From Polyporus tsugae (taxonomy: Eukaryota; Basidiomycota; Agaricomycetes; Polyporales; Polyporaceae), in contig JAHRBS010000009.1 of NCBI GenBank assembly GCA_024305745.1, positions 682,001 through 746,000 on the forward strand: a stretch of 64,000 nt of DNA, read 5' to 3'. Made by a program: the position numbers and the translations under genes. The notes under the pieces are model-generated. The model was not told the DNA's origin. It saw only the letters and a program-made list of their open reading frames with translations, and ran no database searches. Shown piece after piece: positions 24,301 to 36,900 of the stretch (position 1 is the first letter of the stretch; every line of letters begins with the position of its first letter).

Positions 24301-24885
24301 GGTGGTTTGGGTCAAGTCTGTCGCTGAGACCAGCACAGCCACACACCATCCCACTTCAGCGTGCTGGTGCGCATGCGTTAACTTGAACCCACTACGACTC
24401 ATATATTTATTCCTTTGTACTACTCCGAGAAGGATTATACTTACTTCCGAGCGGCGAGCGGGTGGCCTAAGAGAAGGTTGCTAGACGGTCAACATCTCGC
24501 ACTAACAGCAACGGAGTCGAGTTCAAGAATCCTCCCCAGGCTACTTACCCCGTAGTTGATCTATGTATGTGTACCGCCGTTCTTCCTGCTATCTGAGCAC
24601 CTCTACAATTGCAACTGGGACTTATGGCCACTTCGTAGTCCCATGGAACAACCCCGCCCCACGACATGATTATGGCGAAGCCTGTATGAGTGTATGCGCC
24701 AGAACGGCAAAGGTGCTGTCCATGGGAGGAATCGGAGCTCGGATGTGGCAAACCTTATTTTGAGGACGGTGCCGGAATGACTGGGCCAGCGCCTGGGACC
24801 GATCTCCGTAACTTTTCGCACTGCTCCCCATCGTCCCCGACGCCCTCGACGCTCTCGCCGACGCTACACCCCAAAACCGCCCACT
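24301..24885. other. Shared promoter region of BUD32 and eIF3a
   Basis: 585 bases between two divergent start codons. C-rich pyrimidine tracts precede the eIF3a start (24800-24885). No further gene found; a weakly tRNA-like stretch near 24450-24535 was rejected. Confidence 0.5.
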
Positions 24886-27800
24886 ATGGCGCCTTTCTCC
24901 AAACCTGAGACGGTCCTCAAGCAGGCCGAGGGGCTCGTCTCCGTCGGACAGACTCATGCTGCCCTCCAATCACTCACCGAAATGTTCTCATCCAAACGAT
25001 TCCGCTCTACCCCTCTGGCCTCGCTAGAACCCATCATGCTTCGATTTATCGAGCTCTGTGTCGAACTCCGCAAAGGCCGCACTGCGAAGGAGGGCCTCAT
25101 GCAATACAAGAACATCGCACAGAACTCAAGCGTGGCGTCTATTGAAGTTGTCGTGAACCGCTTCATCCAGCTCTCCGATGCGAAGGTGCAAGAAGCGCAG
25201 GAAAAGGCCGACAAGGCCGTCGCTGTCGATGTGGACGATCTCGAGGCCAGCGAGACTCCGGAGAGCATTCTTCTCGGTGCCGTCAGTGGCGATCAGACCA
25301 AGGACAGGACCGACCGGGCCCTGGTCACTCCTTGGCTCAAGTTCCTGTGGGAGAGCTACCGCACTGCTCTGGAGACGTTGAAAAACAATGCGAGGCTGGA
25401 GACCATCTACCAGGTTCGTTGTCGTCAGTTTCGTGTCCGGAGCATGAAATAACCGCGCCGTCGGCGTAGCAAATCGCCCAGCAAGCTTTCAAGTTCTGCC
25501 TGAAGCACCAGCGCAAAGTGGAGTTCCGCCGCCTGTGCGAGACGCTCCGTTTGCATCTTGGGAACGTCGCCAAGTATTCGCACCAGCCCCATTCCATCAA
25601 CCTCTCGGATCCCGATACCCTCCAGCACCATCTGGATACCCGGTTCGCGCAGCTCAACACGTCGGTAGAGCTCGAGCTCTGGCAGGAGGCATTCCGTTCT
25701 GTCGAGGATGTCCACAACCTCCTCACAATGGCGAAGAAGGCTCCTCGGCCGGCCATGATGGCGAACTACTACGAGAAGCTGACGAAGATCTTCCTCATGA
25801 GCGGTAACGCTCTCTACCATGCTGCTGCTTGGGGACGGTACTACGCCGTCGTGATGGCGATGGGCGGCAAGTCCGAGGAGGAAATCAGCAGGTTGGCTGG
25901 TCAAGTCCTCGTCAGTGCCCTCGCTGTGCTTGTCGGGATTCAAGGCCAGGAGGGAGCTGAGCAAACGAAGGGTAAAAACGCTCGCTTGAGCGCCTTGCTT
26001 GGCCTTACTAGGACGCCCACTCGTTCTGGCCTCCTTCGTGAAGCCGTAAGTTTATGTTGCTCTACACATGGAGCTACGACGGCTTATCTTGTTGCCATAG
26101 TTGTCCCGCAATGCGCTCAAGCTCTCTCCGGCGATTGTCAAGTCGCTTTACAACGTTTTAGAGGTCACTTTCGACCCTCTTACTCTCTGCTCCTCCGTCA
26201 CTCCTCTCCTCAAATCCCTCGCATCCGATACGTCATATGCTTCCTACGTCCCCCTCCTCCAGCGTGCGGTTCTTTCTCGCCTCCTCTCTCAGCTCTCTCA
26301 GGTGTACAGCACCATCAAGATCACCAACCTCCTCGAGCTGGTTGTGCCTCTCCGCGACGTTGGTGCGGAGGGAACATACGATGACGAGCAGATCGAGGCG
26401 TATGTCATGGGCTGCGCCCACCGGGGCGAGCTAAACGTCCGCGTGGACCACGCCGTGGGCAGCCTCACCTTCGCTGACAGCCCCTTCGCTGCCGTTGAGG
26501 ACCCCAGCTCGTCGACCTCCGCCGCGGCCCTCGGCGCCGTGCAGCCCTCCGCGTCCGAGTTCGTCCGTAATCGTCTTGGCGGCATCGCCCTCACGCTCCA
26601 CAACTCCCTTGTCGCCATCGAGCCTCCTGTGCAGCCGACTGAGGAAGAGCAGCAGGCGAAGTTGGCCGCCCTCGTCGCTGCCGCCCAGGCGGAGCGCAAG
26701 GCGCTCCAGATCCGCCGCGCGCTCGTGGCTCGCCGTCGCGAGCTTCTTTCTGAGCTGTCCGTGCGGAAGGAGAAGGAAGAGGCTAGCCGTCGGGCGGAGA
26801 TCATGCGCAAGCACCAAGAGGAGGAAGCCCGCAGGGCTGCCCAGGACCTCCGCAACAAAGAGGTTGAGCGTGCCCGTCGCGAGATCGAGAACATCCGTGT
26901 CGAGGAGGCCAAGAAGCTTGCGCAGAGCTTGAAGGAGAAGGGTACCCTCAAGGTCGACATCACCGTGCGTCTTTTCGATCGTTTTTACTTCGCGCAGACT
27001 GGAGCACTGACTGTGTTGGTGTAGGACATGGAGAGTCTCAGCACCGACAATCTCATGCGTCTCCAGGTCGAGCAGCTCGAAAAGGAGAAGAAGGAGCTCA
27101 ACGAGAAAATGCGCGTCCTCTCCAAGCGTCTCGACCACGTCGAGCGTGCGTACCGCAAGGATGAACGCCCGCTGCTCGCCAAGGACTACGAGCTCCAGCA
27201 GGCGAACGACCGCGTGGTGTTCGAAGCGTCGCAGAAGGCGCGGCTCGAGGCGCACCGTCTCGCGCACCAGCAGGACGTGGAGACGAAGAAGCGGATGACG
27301 CGCATGCTGAGCGACTTCAACCAGATGAAGGAGACGATCAGCGCACAGCGCGGGGAGGAGTTCGCGAAGAAGAAGGAGCTCGCGCAGAAGAAGATGGAGG
27401 ACGAGAAGGCGAATCTCCGCGCGGCTGTGCTCAAAGCCCGCGAGGAGGAGCGCCAGCGCTTCGAGGAAGAGGAGAGGATACGGCAGGAGGAGGAAGAGGA
27501 AGAGGCTCGGTTGGAAGCAGGTTCGTGGCTTCCGCCTCTGCGCACTGCGGCAGGCACTGATATTTGGCGTTTACAGAGCGCATTGCCGAGGAAGAGCGCA
27601 GAGCGGCGGAGGAAGAAGCTGCTCAGGCTGCCGCAGAACAGAAGAAGCGCGAGGAAGAGGAGCGCCAGGCCTCCTTGCGCAAGGAGAGGGAGGAGGAGCG
27701 CCAGCAGGCGCTGGAGGCCGCCCGCCGGCAGCAACAGCGCGAGGAAGAGGCGATGCAGAGACGGGCAGAGCGCAAGGCTGCCACGCAAGCTCCCCCAGCG

Positions 27801-28145
27801 CCGCCGACTCGCGCCCCCGCTCGCGAGGAAACGAACACCTGGCGGCGGTCGGGTGTCCCTTCTGCACGCACCGGCATCGACACCCCGCCCAGGTCCGAGA
27901 GCCCTGCTCCTGCTGCAGGCAAATACCGTCCTGGCGGCCTTGGAGGAGGCGACGGTGGATGGCGTGCGCGCGCGGCTGCCAAGCAGCAGACTGCTACCTC
28001 CGGTGACGCTACGCCTGTCAGGCCCGCCTCCCCGGCCGTGCCACCACCTACCCGGGAGGAGCCTCCCAAGGAAGGCGACGGCTTCCAGACCATCGAGAAG
28101 AAGGTTTGGAAGGGCTCCCGCCTCCAGGCTCGAAAGGCTGCATAA
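24886..28145 (+). CDS. TIF32: Eukaryotic translation initiation factor 3 subunit A
   Basis: Five exons (24886-25413, 25470-26045, 26101-26964, 27025-27520, 27577-28145) give about 1010 aa, matching the usual 960-1050. The N-terminal helical half begins [25 protein letters not shown] module covers roughly residues 320-500, including [22 protein letters not shown]. From about 570 to 890 runs a very long charged coiled coil rich in E, R, K and Q, and the end is a proline/glycine-rich tail finishing [13 protein letters not shown]. eIF3a is the scaffold of the eIF3 complex on the 40S subunit and supports mRNA recruitment and scanning. All joins hold phase. Long antisense open frames opposite the coiled coil are shadows of its codon bias. 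Confidence 0.96.
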
Positions 28146-29100
28146 GCGGCTCTTCTGCGACCTATCGCGCCGGGTTGCTCGCGAGTCAAATGGCTGGTTG
28201 TCGTCCATGCTTTGCGCTTGCTGCATTGAGTTATGCGCATTCGGATTTCCTGATTTTTTGGTCCCCAATCGCCATCCTCTTCCGTCCCCACCTCATCCCA
28301 CCCCATCCCGCACGTTCGCAATGATGTAACCATGACCACTCATGCGCACGTCTTCTGAATGCATTCACGAGTATTGAGTTTTGATGGGAAGCCCCTCACA
28401 CGTCACGGACGCGATGTACTGATGGTATATGCTGTATCGATAGTGGTATAGCTAGAGTCCTCATGTTACGTAGCTTCTAATCCGACCGTCGCTTTATCTT
28501 CTTCCTCGTCTTTGTGGTTCCAGCCGGGGCCGTTGTATGCGGACTCCAAGTCCGCGAACGTCTCGCGTCTTCAGGGTATCCAGGACCTAGGTGAGTCCTT
28601 CCGCTGGATTTCGTACGGCAACAGGATGCCTGTGTAGTAACGCCGACAGGTTTGACGGACGCAGCGTGGCCACCGATCCCGACTACCAGGCTATGACGGA
28701 CTTTTCGGGGACAGGCACGCGACGTCCTTGGATGACCAAGTCCACTCATCTGATTACTTTCATTTCGACAGGATGACCGCCATCCATCTTCCTACTATGG
28801 TGGAGTAGACCACAGTGCCATTGGATAGCGGTAGCGCGTATCCCTACTAAGACGTGCGGATCCCGCCATAAAACGAATATTGCCCCTTACTGTGGACTGT
28901 ATTAACAGGTCAAGTTGGCATTTGAACACCTGGATACCTGGGTATCTGTCTAGGACAAGGCACGAGAGGGACGGTACGCATCTGCTATGTTATTTGTGTT
29001 CTATCGCCGCTCCTCCTCCGCTAACATCTCCACCTCCGAGTCGTTGCTCGTTAAATAGCTCCATGTCCGGGGTGTCCTCAATGCAAGCTCCTCTACTGAC
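28146..29100. other. Intergenic
   Basis: About 950 bases holding the eIF3a 3' UTR and the upstream region of the second DUF6534 gene. No credible open frame or RNA gene was found. Confidence 0.45.
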
Positions 29101-31381
29101 ATGACTCTCCTAACCATCGACATAGCCTCTCCGAACCAGTTGGATGGCGCAGCAATCAAGGACCGGACTCTAGATGGCACCGTTGGGGCCCTTCTTACCG
29201 GCACCTTCATCGGACTCATGTATGAGCTGTGGGGCCGCTTCTCCACAATTCGTCCAGCTGACCTTGAGGACAGACTGTACGGATGTGCCGCACATCAAGC
29301 ATGGCGTTATTTCGTATTCGCAACCAGCGATGGGAGGCTGATGCAAGCTTGGGTGAGGGTTCGCTGTTGTCACCGTCCACTTCCAGGGGTTACTGACATC
29401 GGGCTTGCAGATGTTCCTGATCATGTACGCTTCGACTTGCCTGGCCTTTGTCTACGCTATAATGAACTGGAATGCAGGTTGCTAGAGACGCTGCACAGTG
29501 TCTTCTGCATTCATATGTGGTTAGTCATCTGCAAGAACGGAGTTCTGCGGCTTGAGTGACGATGGTTTGCTATCCAATATCCAAGCTACTATTTCCTCAT
29601 ACATAATCGATCCGACAACGATCCAACGACCGCGAGAGTCTGGTGAGCATTCATCGAGATCTTGTTCACGCCCAGACTGATGTTCCTGCAGGTCACAGAA
29701 CGTGAGGTCCATCCCTATTTTCCAGCTTAAGAAAGTTGCGCTCAATCTAACATCGGAAGATGCTTGGAATATTCACGGTGCATGCTTTCCCCTTGTTTTC
29801 TAAAGTGTCCCTACATACCCATATAATGGAACTTCAATAGGGTTTGATCATCCTCTTATGCCAAAGGTACTCCACTCCATGTACCTCCGGTGAACCCGTT
29901 CTCACACTCGTTTGTTGCACGTTGAAGTTTCATCTCCCGTTGCATATATTCCCGTGAGTGATGAAGAGGGGATGTGTTCTCAACGCAGATACTCAAGACA
30001 TTCCTCGACTAGTATGGTCGAAGTATGGATCGCTAGTCATCGTCGCGACAGTGAGCAGCACTACCATCACCGTTGTTTACCTTACCTCAGACGCGCACAG
30101 TTGCTGCTTTCTGTCGGACAGTTCGGTGAGCCTTCGGATAATTTGCAGTTCATGGATAGTCGTATCTTATGCTGTCCTTTCGGTTAGTGGCGGCGACTTG
30201 TGAGTATACTTAATAAATTCAAAACCATGTAGCTGACGCTGACTTGGCCAATCTTCATGTAGCTGTAACCGTCTTACTGTCAGTGTCCGCCTAATGCTAA
30301 AGATGTCACGACTTATAATTGGAGCCAGGTACCTTGGGCCGGAGAATGATAGTACCTCCCTCATCCGCGTAAGCATCTGCTTGGCTCGTGGTAACATTCA
30401 CTCAAAGTCGGACGCAGGAGTTAAATTGCATGCATTCCGGACTGGTGGTAGCGGCTAATCTCGTCTTGACATCTGCGCTATGTTACCGTTTGTTGACTCG
30501 ACGCACGGGCCATCACAAGTGAGTGGGTTCACTTTGACTGATCTGTTGGACGTGTCTACAAATTCCTGTCGTCAGGACCGGCTCCCTCATTCGAGAGATC
30601 ACGCGGTACACGTCTCAGGGAGGTGAGTCTTTCGTGAATCAATAAGCAACGTCAACGTCTACCGACTTTTGGCGGCCCCTGACTTGATATCGTGCACGTG
30701 AAGGCATATTACTTTCGTACGCTTCTTTGAGCTCACAGTTACGCGAGGTATAGACTAACGTTCCTATCCTAGCCTATTGGCGACACTGTCCTTGGTTTTT
30801 GTAAATGGGTTTCCACAACAATGGATTCGGGAAGATGCTAATGTGGTGCCAGGGCCTCGTATTGCCGAAAAGCCAAATATGCTCCGCCATTAACATCGCT
30901 GCTACCAAAAGTATGTCGTGGAAGTTATCTATTGTCGGGAACTTGAATTGAACACGCTGATTTTATATAGTATACACCAACGTGCTCCTAGCGATGTCAG
31001 TAGGCCAACCGAGCTTCGTCTCGCGACCCTCTTTTGACCGTCTCACAGCGTCAACTCCCGGATACAGAAAGACACGACGATGCAGGTCGATGTCAGCATG
31101 AACAATAATGTATGTTACGACATGCTTCACTTGCGACCCTATGTCCCCTCCCCATCGCCATCCTACTACCCGGAGGTCAGTGAGCTTACCAGTTGGGTGC
31201 GTCGTTGTGCAGCTCACCATAATCCCTTCTTTCATATCCCCAGGGTCTTCGTAGGAATTCGTCGCCAGTGCAAGTGGTGATCACGGTCAACACTGAAGTT
31301 CAGATGAAGGTGGACGAAGGAGACGACGTGTTTGGGTCGGGGTACAGTTCCAGCGAGCATTCCGCGGAAGGGAATGAGTGA
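29101..31381 (+). CDS. DUF6534 seven-helix membrane protein (paralog 2)
   Basis: First exon 29101-29352 starts MTLLTIDIASPNQLDGAAIK and carries GALLTGTFIGLMYELWGRFS. Then 29411-29424 (14 nt), an exon LLETLHSVFCIHM, an exon YYFLIHNRSDNDPTTARV, 29692-29701 (10 nt), 29760-29777 (18 nt) and 29841-29866 (26 nt, LIILLCQ). Later pieces include GLVVAANLVLTSALCYRLLTR with RTGHHK, GSLIREITRYTSQ, a VYTNVLLAM exon and VNSRIQKDTTMQVDVSMNN. The last exon ends at TGA 31379-31381. This is the same family and exon plan as the gene at 15582-18186. The region 30200-30430 could not be fully spliced by eye, so a lesion there is not excluded. Function unknown. Confidence 0.7.
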
Positions 31382-31623
31382 TCCAGAGGCAATTGTGGGG
31401 TATGAGTTATGCACATAACCAGCGTAATTTACAAATTCTGGCGAGAAAGTACAACATGGAGATATCTATCAATACAGCAAACTGAGACTCGGACATGAAA
31501 CCGTCAGTGAAGCAGAACATATCACCAAGATCAGAACAGCAGTGGGCAGGAGGCGTTAGTATAAGCCATGTGAAATGCGGGGCGATCTCCTTGAGGCAAC
31601 CGCACATCAAAGCCACTCTAGTG

Positions 31624-33615
31624 TCAGTCAGTGTTTAAAGTCTTGGCTTTGGGCTGCGGGTCGTCAGCGAACGTCATTGTATAACTTGGGTTGACTCCGT
31701 CGTCTTCAGCTCCGTTAGCTGGGTTGTGCTCGAGCAGGCCTTCTTCAACGGCGGGATCGTCTGACGTCACCGGGCGAGCTTCGCTATGTGACTTCACGTC
31801 TTTGGTAAGCTACGGAATGTCAAACAATGAGTGATCAGTCATACATGAATAGGGGAGGGGGAACATACGACAACGTAGAGCGCAGATCCCATAATTATGG
31901 CGGTACCGGTTATAGACAATGGGGACGGCGTTGTGTGGAAGAAGATACGCTGAAATGCCGTCGCAAACACAATCTGCTATCCGCTTGGATCAGCATACGT
32001 GCGATTAAAACCATAAACGAAGGCACTCCCCTGTCCATACACTGCGATAGTACCCCGTCCAGCCGTCTCGCGTTGTAGTCCCAGGGTTAGCAAAACCTGC
32101 TTCATGGTGAAAGGTGCATCAAATGTGGATGAGGGGGTCGGCGCACTTGACCGCCGAATCCGGCAAGCCCTATGAAGCAAAGCGTCAAGAGCCAATCCAA
32201 GCTCGTAGGAACTACTACCGGGATGCGGAGAGCTGCCATACTAAACAGACAGTGAATACACACGGTGGAGAGTGTACAGTCAAATGACGAGCGGCGTACG
32301 CAATGACCGTGACGATCACGCATAGGCCCGAGTAGGCAACCAAAGTGTGTAGCGCATGGGCTCGTTTGCCGATTAGGCGAATAGTAGTATCTATTGTAAC
32401 TTACGCCGTAAGCACACATCATGTTCCAATGGAGTCCAATATACAACTTACAGGCACCCGCTGCTCCTACGGCACCGAACAATGCGACGCTAAATAAGGG
32501 GAGTCGATCAGACAGACGAGCTCTAAGTCGAGGTAAGTCACTGACTTACCCAACAGCTATCACACGTTGTGCAGGTGTGACATCGTTCTCCAGCACTCGT
32601 TTTATCAACTCATTGGGTGGAATAGGCACTTCATCTTGAGGGATGCCAAACAGAAATCGGGGACGCGCGATGAGTACCACCCCCGCTAGGCTAGCCACTG
32701 TGATTGTGTTAAACCAGTACAGGATAAACACAAATCGCGAGCTGGACGTACACCCGGCGAATGCTTCACGCCACGAGAATACTTCGTGGAGGAAGACAGC
32801 CCCAGCGATGGCGGTGAATATCGGGGATAGGAATTGCAGGACCGTTGCATCTGATAGCGAGAGATACTGCAGTGAATAGTACAGACCGAAGATCCCTACA
32901 AATCTGTGTACGGCATTCATTAGAAACGAATCTAGGCAGCTCAATCTAGGCTTCGATGAGTGCGAGAGCCAATTCACAACTTACCCGAAGACTCCGCGCT
33001 GAGCCAAGAAATATCGGACACCCTTCGGACCGAAAAACGGGTCCGGGACCTTCATCACATGCCTACGACAAGTCAAGAGACAGGGATTTGGTTAAGAAAG
33101 CGAGGTGACTCACATATATGCCACGCAACATAGCCAAGTAATACCCTGCCGTCTCCAATTTCAGCAATGGTTTTTCATCGAGCCGCACAGCCCGCAGATT
33201 GCTCGGGTTGCCGATACGCATTTGAGTTTAAGTATGCACACACACCATTCTCACTAAGATAAGCTGGCGGGCAAAGTGAGCTACACATGCCTCTCATCAG
33301 GAAGCTCAATTGGCGGCTCACCTCAACTGCATGGACGGGCGGATCCAGACCGTTGAGCTTCTTCACCCCGACGTTCATCAAGGAGAAGAACAACTGGGAC
33401 GACGCGACGAGCATCAAACCAACGTTGCCCTTCACAACCTCACGAGCCTGCTTGGCGTACTCTGAAGTCCCACGACAGATTCGCAAATACGGCGATGCCG
33501 TCTCCGCATTGTTTAACGTTGTGGGTGCTGGCATATAGGAGGCCTGGGGGGATAGGGGGATCGTTGCCTGGGACCTCGATCGGTCAGGCGTGGTTGCCAT
33601 CCTTGTCGACGGCAT
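31624..33615 (-). CDS. EamA-family drug/metabolite transporter (paralog 2)
   Basis: Read on the minus strand: MPSTRMATTPDRSRSQATIP, then GNVGLMLVASSQLFFSLMNV, LNGLDPPVHAVE, RFVGIFGLYYSLQYLSLSDA, LAGVVLIARPRFLFGIPQDE, TTIRLIGKRAHALHTLVAYS, LGLQRETAGRGTIAVYGQ and FQRIFFHTTPSPLSITGTAI, ending with a soluble tail to a TGA at 31624-31626. Motif by motif it parallels the EamA gene at 19644-21630, including the intron after the PPVH…E motif. The start at 33615 is chosen because the longer frame has no upstream ATG. It should be a ten-helix carrier; the substrate is unknown. It is convergent with DUF6534 paralog 2, with 242 bp between stop codons. Confidence 0.8.
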
Positions 33616-33938
33616 AATGATCTTGGCAACGTGTGGAGCCTGAGGCCTGAGGCCTGAAACACCGCCAGATAGTGAGGAGAAGGTTGTACTGTATGCGCTC
33701 GTTGAGGTGAGGTGGTCAAGGGAAGACCAGGGGAAAGCCTTCGTCACTAGGGAGCAATACTATATATAAACTCCGACAAAGGGTTTATTAGCCAGTTGAA
33801 GTATGATTAAGATCCTGATAACATATATTCAATCGCAGACAGGCGGAGTAGTACTTGGGCGCTGGTTCCGTTCGCAGTAGCAACCCTCGTCGCCGCCGTC
33901 ATGCACAGTGAGCTCGCATAACTTTCCCTTCAAGCTGT

Positions 33939-36900
33939 ATGGACGCCAGCCACTTTTCTGCCTCGCACCGTTCCTCTTCTTCCGCTGTAGATTTCCCTGG
34001 AACTCCTACTGGGCTCGTCACCTCTCGTCCGACCACACCTCTGTCCTCCGACAGTATTACTCGTCGCCGGACTAGCTCGAACATCGTTCAGGACCCTTTG
34101 CGTTTTGACAACCTGCAGACTTCAAATACCCTACCCGGACCCGTCGCAGGTCCGTCGCGCTCACCGTGGCCCTCCGAAGACCCATTCGATTCACCTACCG
34201 AAGATGAAACATTCCATGTACCATCGTATCGCGCAGGCGGAGCGCGCTATCAGGACACCGGTGCTATCTACTCGACGCCGCAGCCTGGCCAGTCTTCGGC
34301 TTCTCTCATTTCCTCCCACTTCCGTGAATCCGGAGATACCACTGGCACGGACAGTACACGCGACGACGACGAGGCTCACCTTACCGCCAACATCTCGCGT
34401 CAAGGCGCAGGCAGTGGATGGGGAACGGGCGACAGCGTGGACCCAGAACGCTCAGGTGCGTCACCAAGAGGAGGTCGACGGAGGACGGTTCGGTACAGCA
34501 CGTCCCCGCTGAAGAAGACGGGGACGACGCTCATGACCGTGTCTCGCAATCTGAGACGCGCTTCATTACGCGTCGTCAACTTCGGAGGGTACGGGTTGGA
34601 AGACCATGTGCGGTTAGACGACGTGGACGAGAGGGAGGCCAAGGATGAGGATGAGATACCTGACGAGGACGAGGTTCTGCCGGACTTGTCCAAGGCTCTT
34701 CCAATACGCGGACGCACACTTGGATGTCTGGGACCTCGCAGCAAGGTACGACTGGCGATGTACAAGTTCCTTACGTATCCGTAAGTCATTGCCGTTTGTA
34801 ACTTCTGAGGAACATCAATGACGTTGGCGGATTCTGTCAATAGGTGGACGGAGCCTGGGATATTGCTACTGATCATCCTGAACGCGGTCGTCCTTTTCAT
34901 CCAAGCATCCATCCCGCATGCTCTGCCATCGACTTGGCCAGATGGCGATCCCCCGCCCTCCGTTGTAGGTTATTTCCACGCTTGGGAAGACTATGTGCTA
35001 TTCGTGTTGTTCTGCTTATTTACGTGAGTATTCTTAACCTCCCGTGACTCCCGCTATTTTCTCATTGAATACCCTCTCTTGCGCATCGGGAAACTAGGCT
35101 GGAAGCTTTTGCTCGAATATGTGTATCTGGCTTTCTACTGGACCCGGAAGTCCCTGTATCCACTCTCTTTCAGTCGCCATTCTCAGCATACCCCGACGTT
35201 ACTCGACCACCAAACACTGCTGCAGAGGCCAGCTTTAATCTCGCTCGTACTCCATCCGCGAGCGCAACCCACTCGGCATCCCCGTTACATCGAGGGCAGA
35301 CCGTCACTCAGCGTCTGCGCAATCTTCGGAAAAACCTGGCGCGTCCATTCGTTCTCCACCACTCGGTCACTACCCCTTTGCCGTCGAGTTCAGACAACGG
35401 AAAATCAACACCATCTAGGGCCCGCTCCGACACTGTTCAGTCCAAATCACCCATGATGGAGAAAGCGATCGCCGGAGCTCAGCACATTCATTCCCACATC
35501 CGTAATCCCTCCGAGCCTACGTTTCTATCAAAAGCCCTTCGTTCCGACAATCCCAGCGAGACCCTCGCGCTACCCTTCCGACTCAGTGTAGAAGACGCTA
35601 GAGGTCAAACACAACGCAACCTTCCTTTCCTTCGGCATAGCTGGACTAGGATAGACTTCATCGCTATCACCAGTTTTTGGATTACTTTTGCTCTGGCGTC
35701 CACTGGTGTTGAGCACAGCCAGTACCATATTGGTTTGTTTCGGGCTATGAGCGTGCTGCGCACCGCCAGGCTGTTGGCTATCACTTCCGGTACAACCGTG
35801 AGTGCGCTATTTATTACCATTCAAATTTCAAAGGGGATGCCATTAAGTGTTTTTCCCCCTTCAGACGATTATGCGTTCTCTGAAGACAGCGCGGCCACTG
35901 CTTGCCAGCGTTGCATATTTTGTGTTGTTTGCCATGATCTTGTTTTCGTAAGTGTTCGCCACTTTGATGCTACATTGCCTCGATTGACTAGTTGGTAGCA
36001 TCATCGGCATCCAGTCATTCAAGGGATCCTTTCGTCGCACGTGTCATCTGTTCGTGGACGGCGTTGACTTCCCTCTGAGCCAAAATTGTGGTGGATACAT
36101 CGACCCTGCCTCTCTCCAACCTGTTGGTTACCTCAACGCTAACGGCCAGCATGGGTCTGTCAAAGGCTTCATCTGTCCTCTGGGTCAGATATGTATGGCG
36201 AGTGATTTATGGCTGCGATGCATTCTGGGCTGAGTACTGACTTCTCTGTATCTGCGCAGGAGAACAACGACAGCCCTGAGTCGAACATGGAGAGTTTCGA
36301 CGTCATCTACTACGCTGCGCTTCAGGTCGTAATCGTTTCGTCAGCGAACGGGGTAAGTCATCGGCATTCTATGTGGCCAAGGTGGCGCAAGCTTAACGAC
36401 ATTACAGTGGTCTGGGCTAATGTATCAGATGATGGATGCGGAATTCTTCGTGTCCTGCTTCTTCTACATTGTCTGCATTATCGTCCTCAACTTCTGGCTC
36501 ATTAATCTGTTCGTTGCTGTAATCACGAACACGTTCTCAGCTATCCGCACAGACACGAAGAAGAGCGCGTTCGGCGCTGCGTCGTAAGTACTTTCCTGAA
36601 ATTTGCTTTGATATGCCCTGAACTTGACTTCACATATCCATAGCCTTGCCCCCGTGATGGAGGACAACGAGGAAGGATGGTCCATGGTTGAGGGACGGCG
36701 GGTCGCTGGGCGGAATCGGATTCGCGAAATCTATGAAAACATCCGCTGGTGCTGGGTAGGATTCGCACTTACCTCCCTCATCTTGCAGGCGACACGTACT
36801 GTGAACATGTCCGACCTTCACGCTGAGATCCTTGACAAGGGCGAGCTTGCGCTTACCTTCATGTTCGACCTCGAGATTGTCATCCGAGTGCTGGCGTACC

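Noticed and set aside
24450..24535. tRNA-like stretch with A-box-like and B-box-like sequences
   Set aside because: The B-box match has two extra bases and no acceptor stem can be formed.
26431..28268. Long minus-strand open frames (278 and 360 codons) opposite eIF3a
   Set aside because: They mirror the repetitive GAG/AAG/CGC codons of the coiled coil and cross its introns. The plus-strand frame is a conserved, complete protein.
15582..33615. A single inverted duplication of a DUF6534-EamA block
   Set aside because: Inverting the left pair would place EamA before DUF6534; the right pair keeps DUF6534 first, so each gene is flipped individually.
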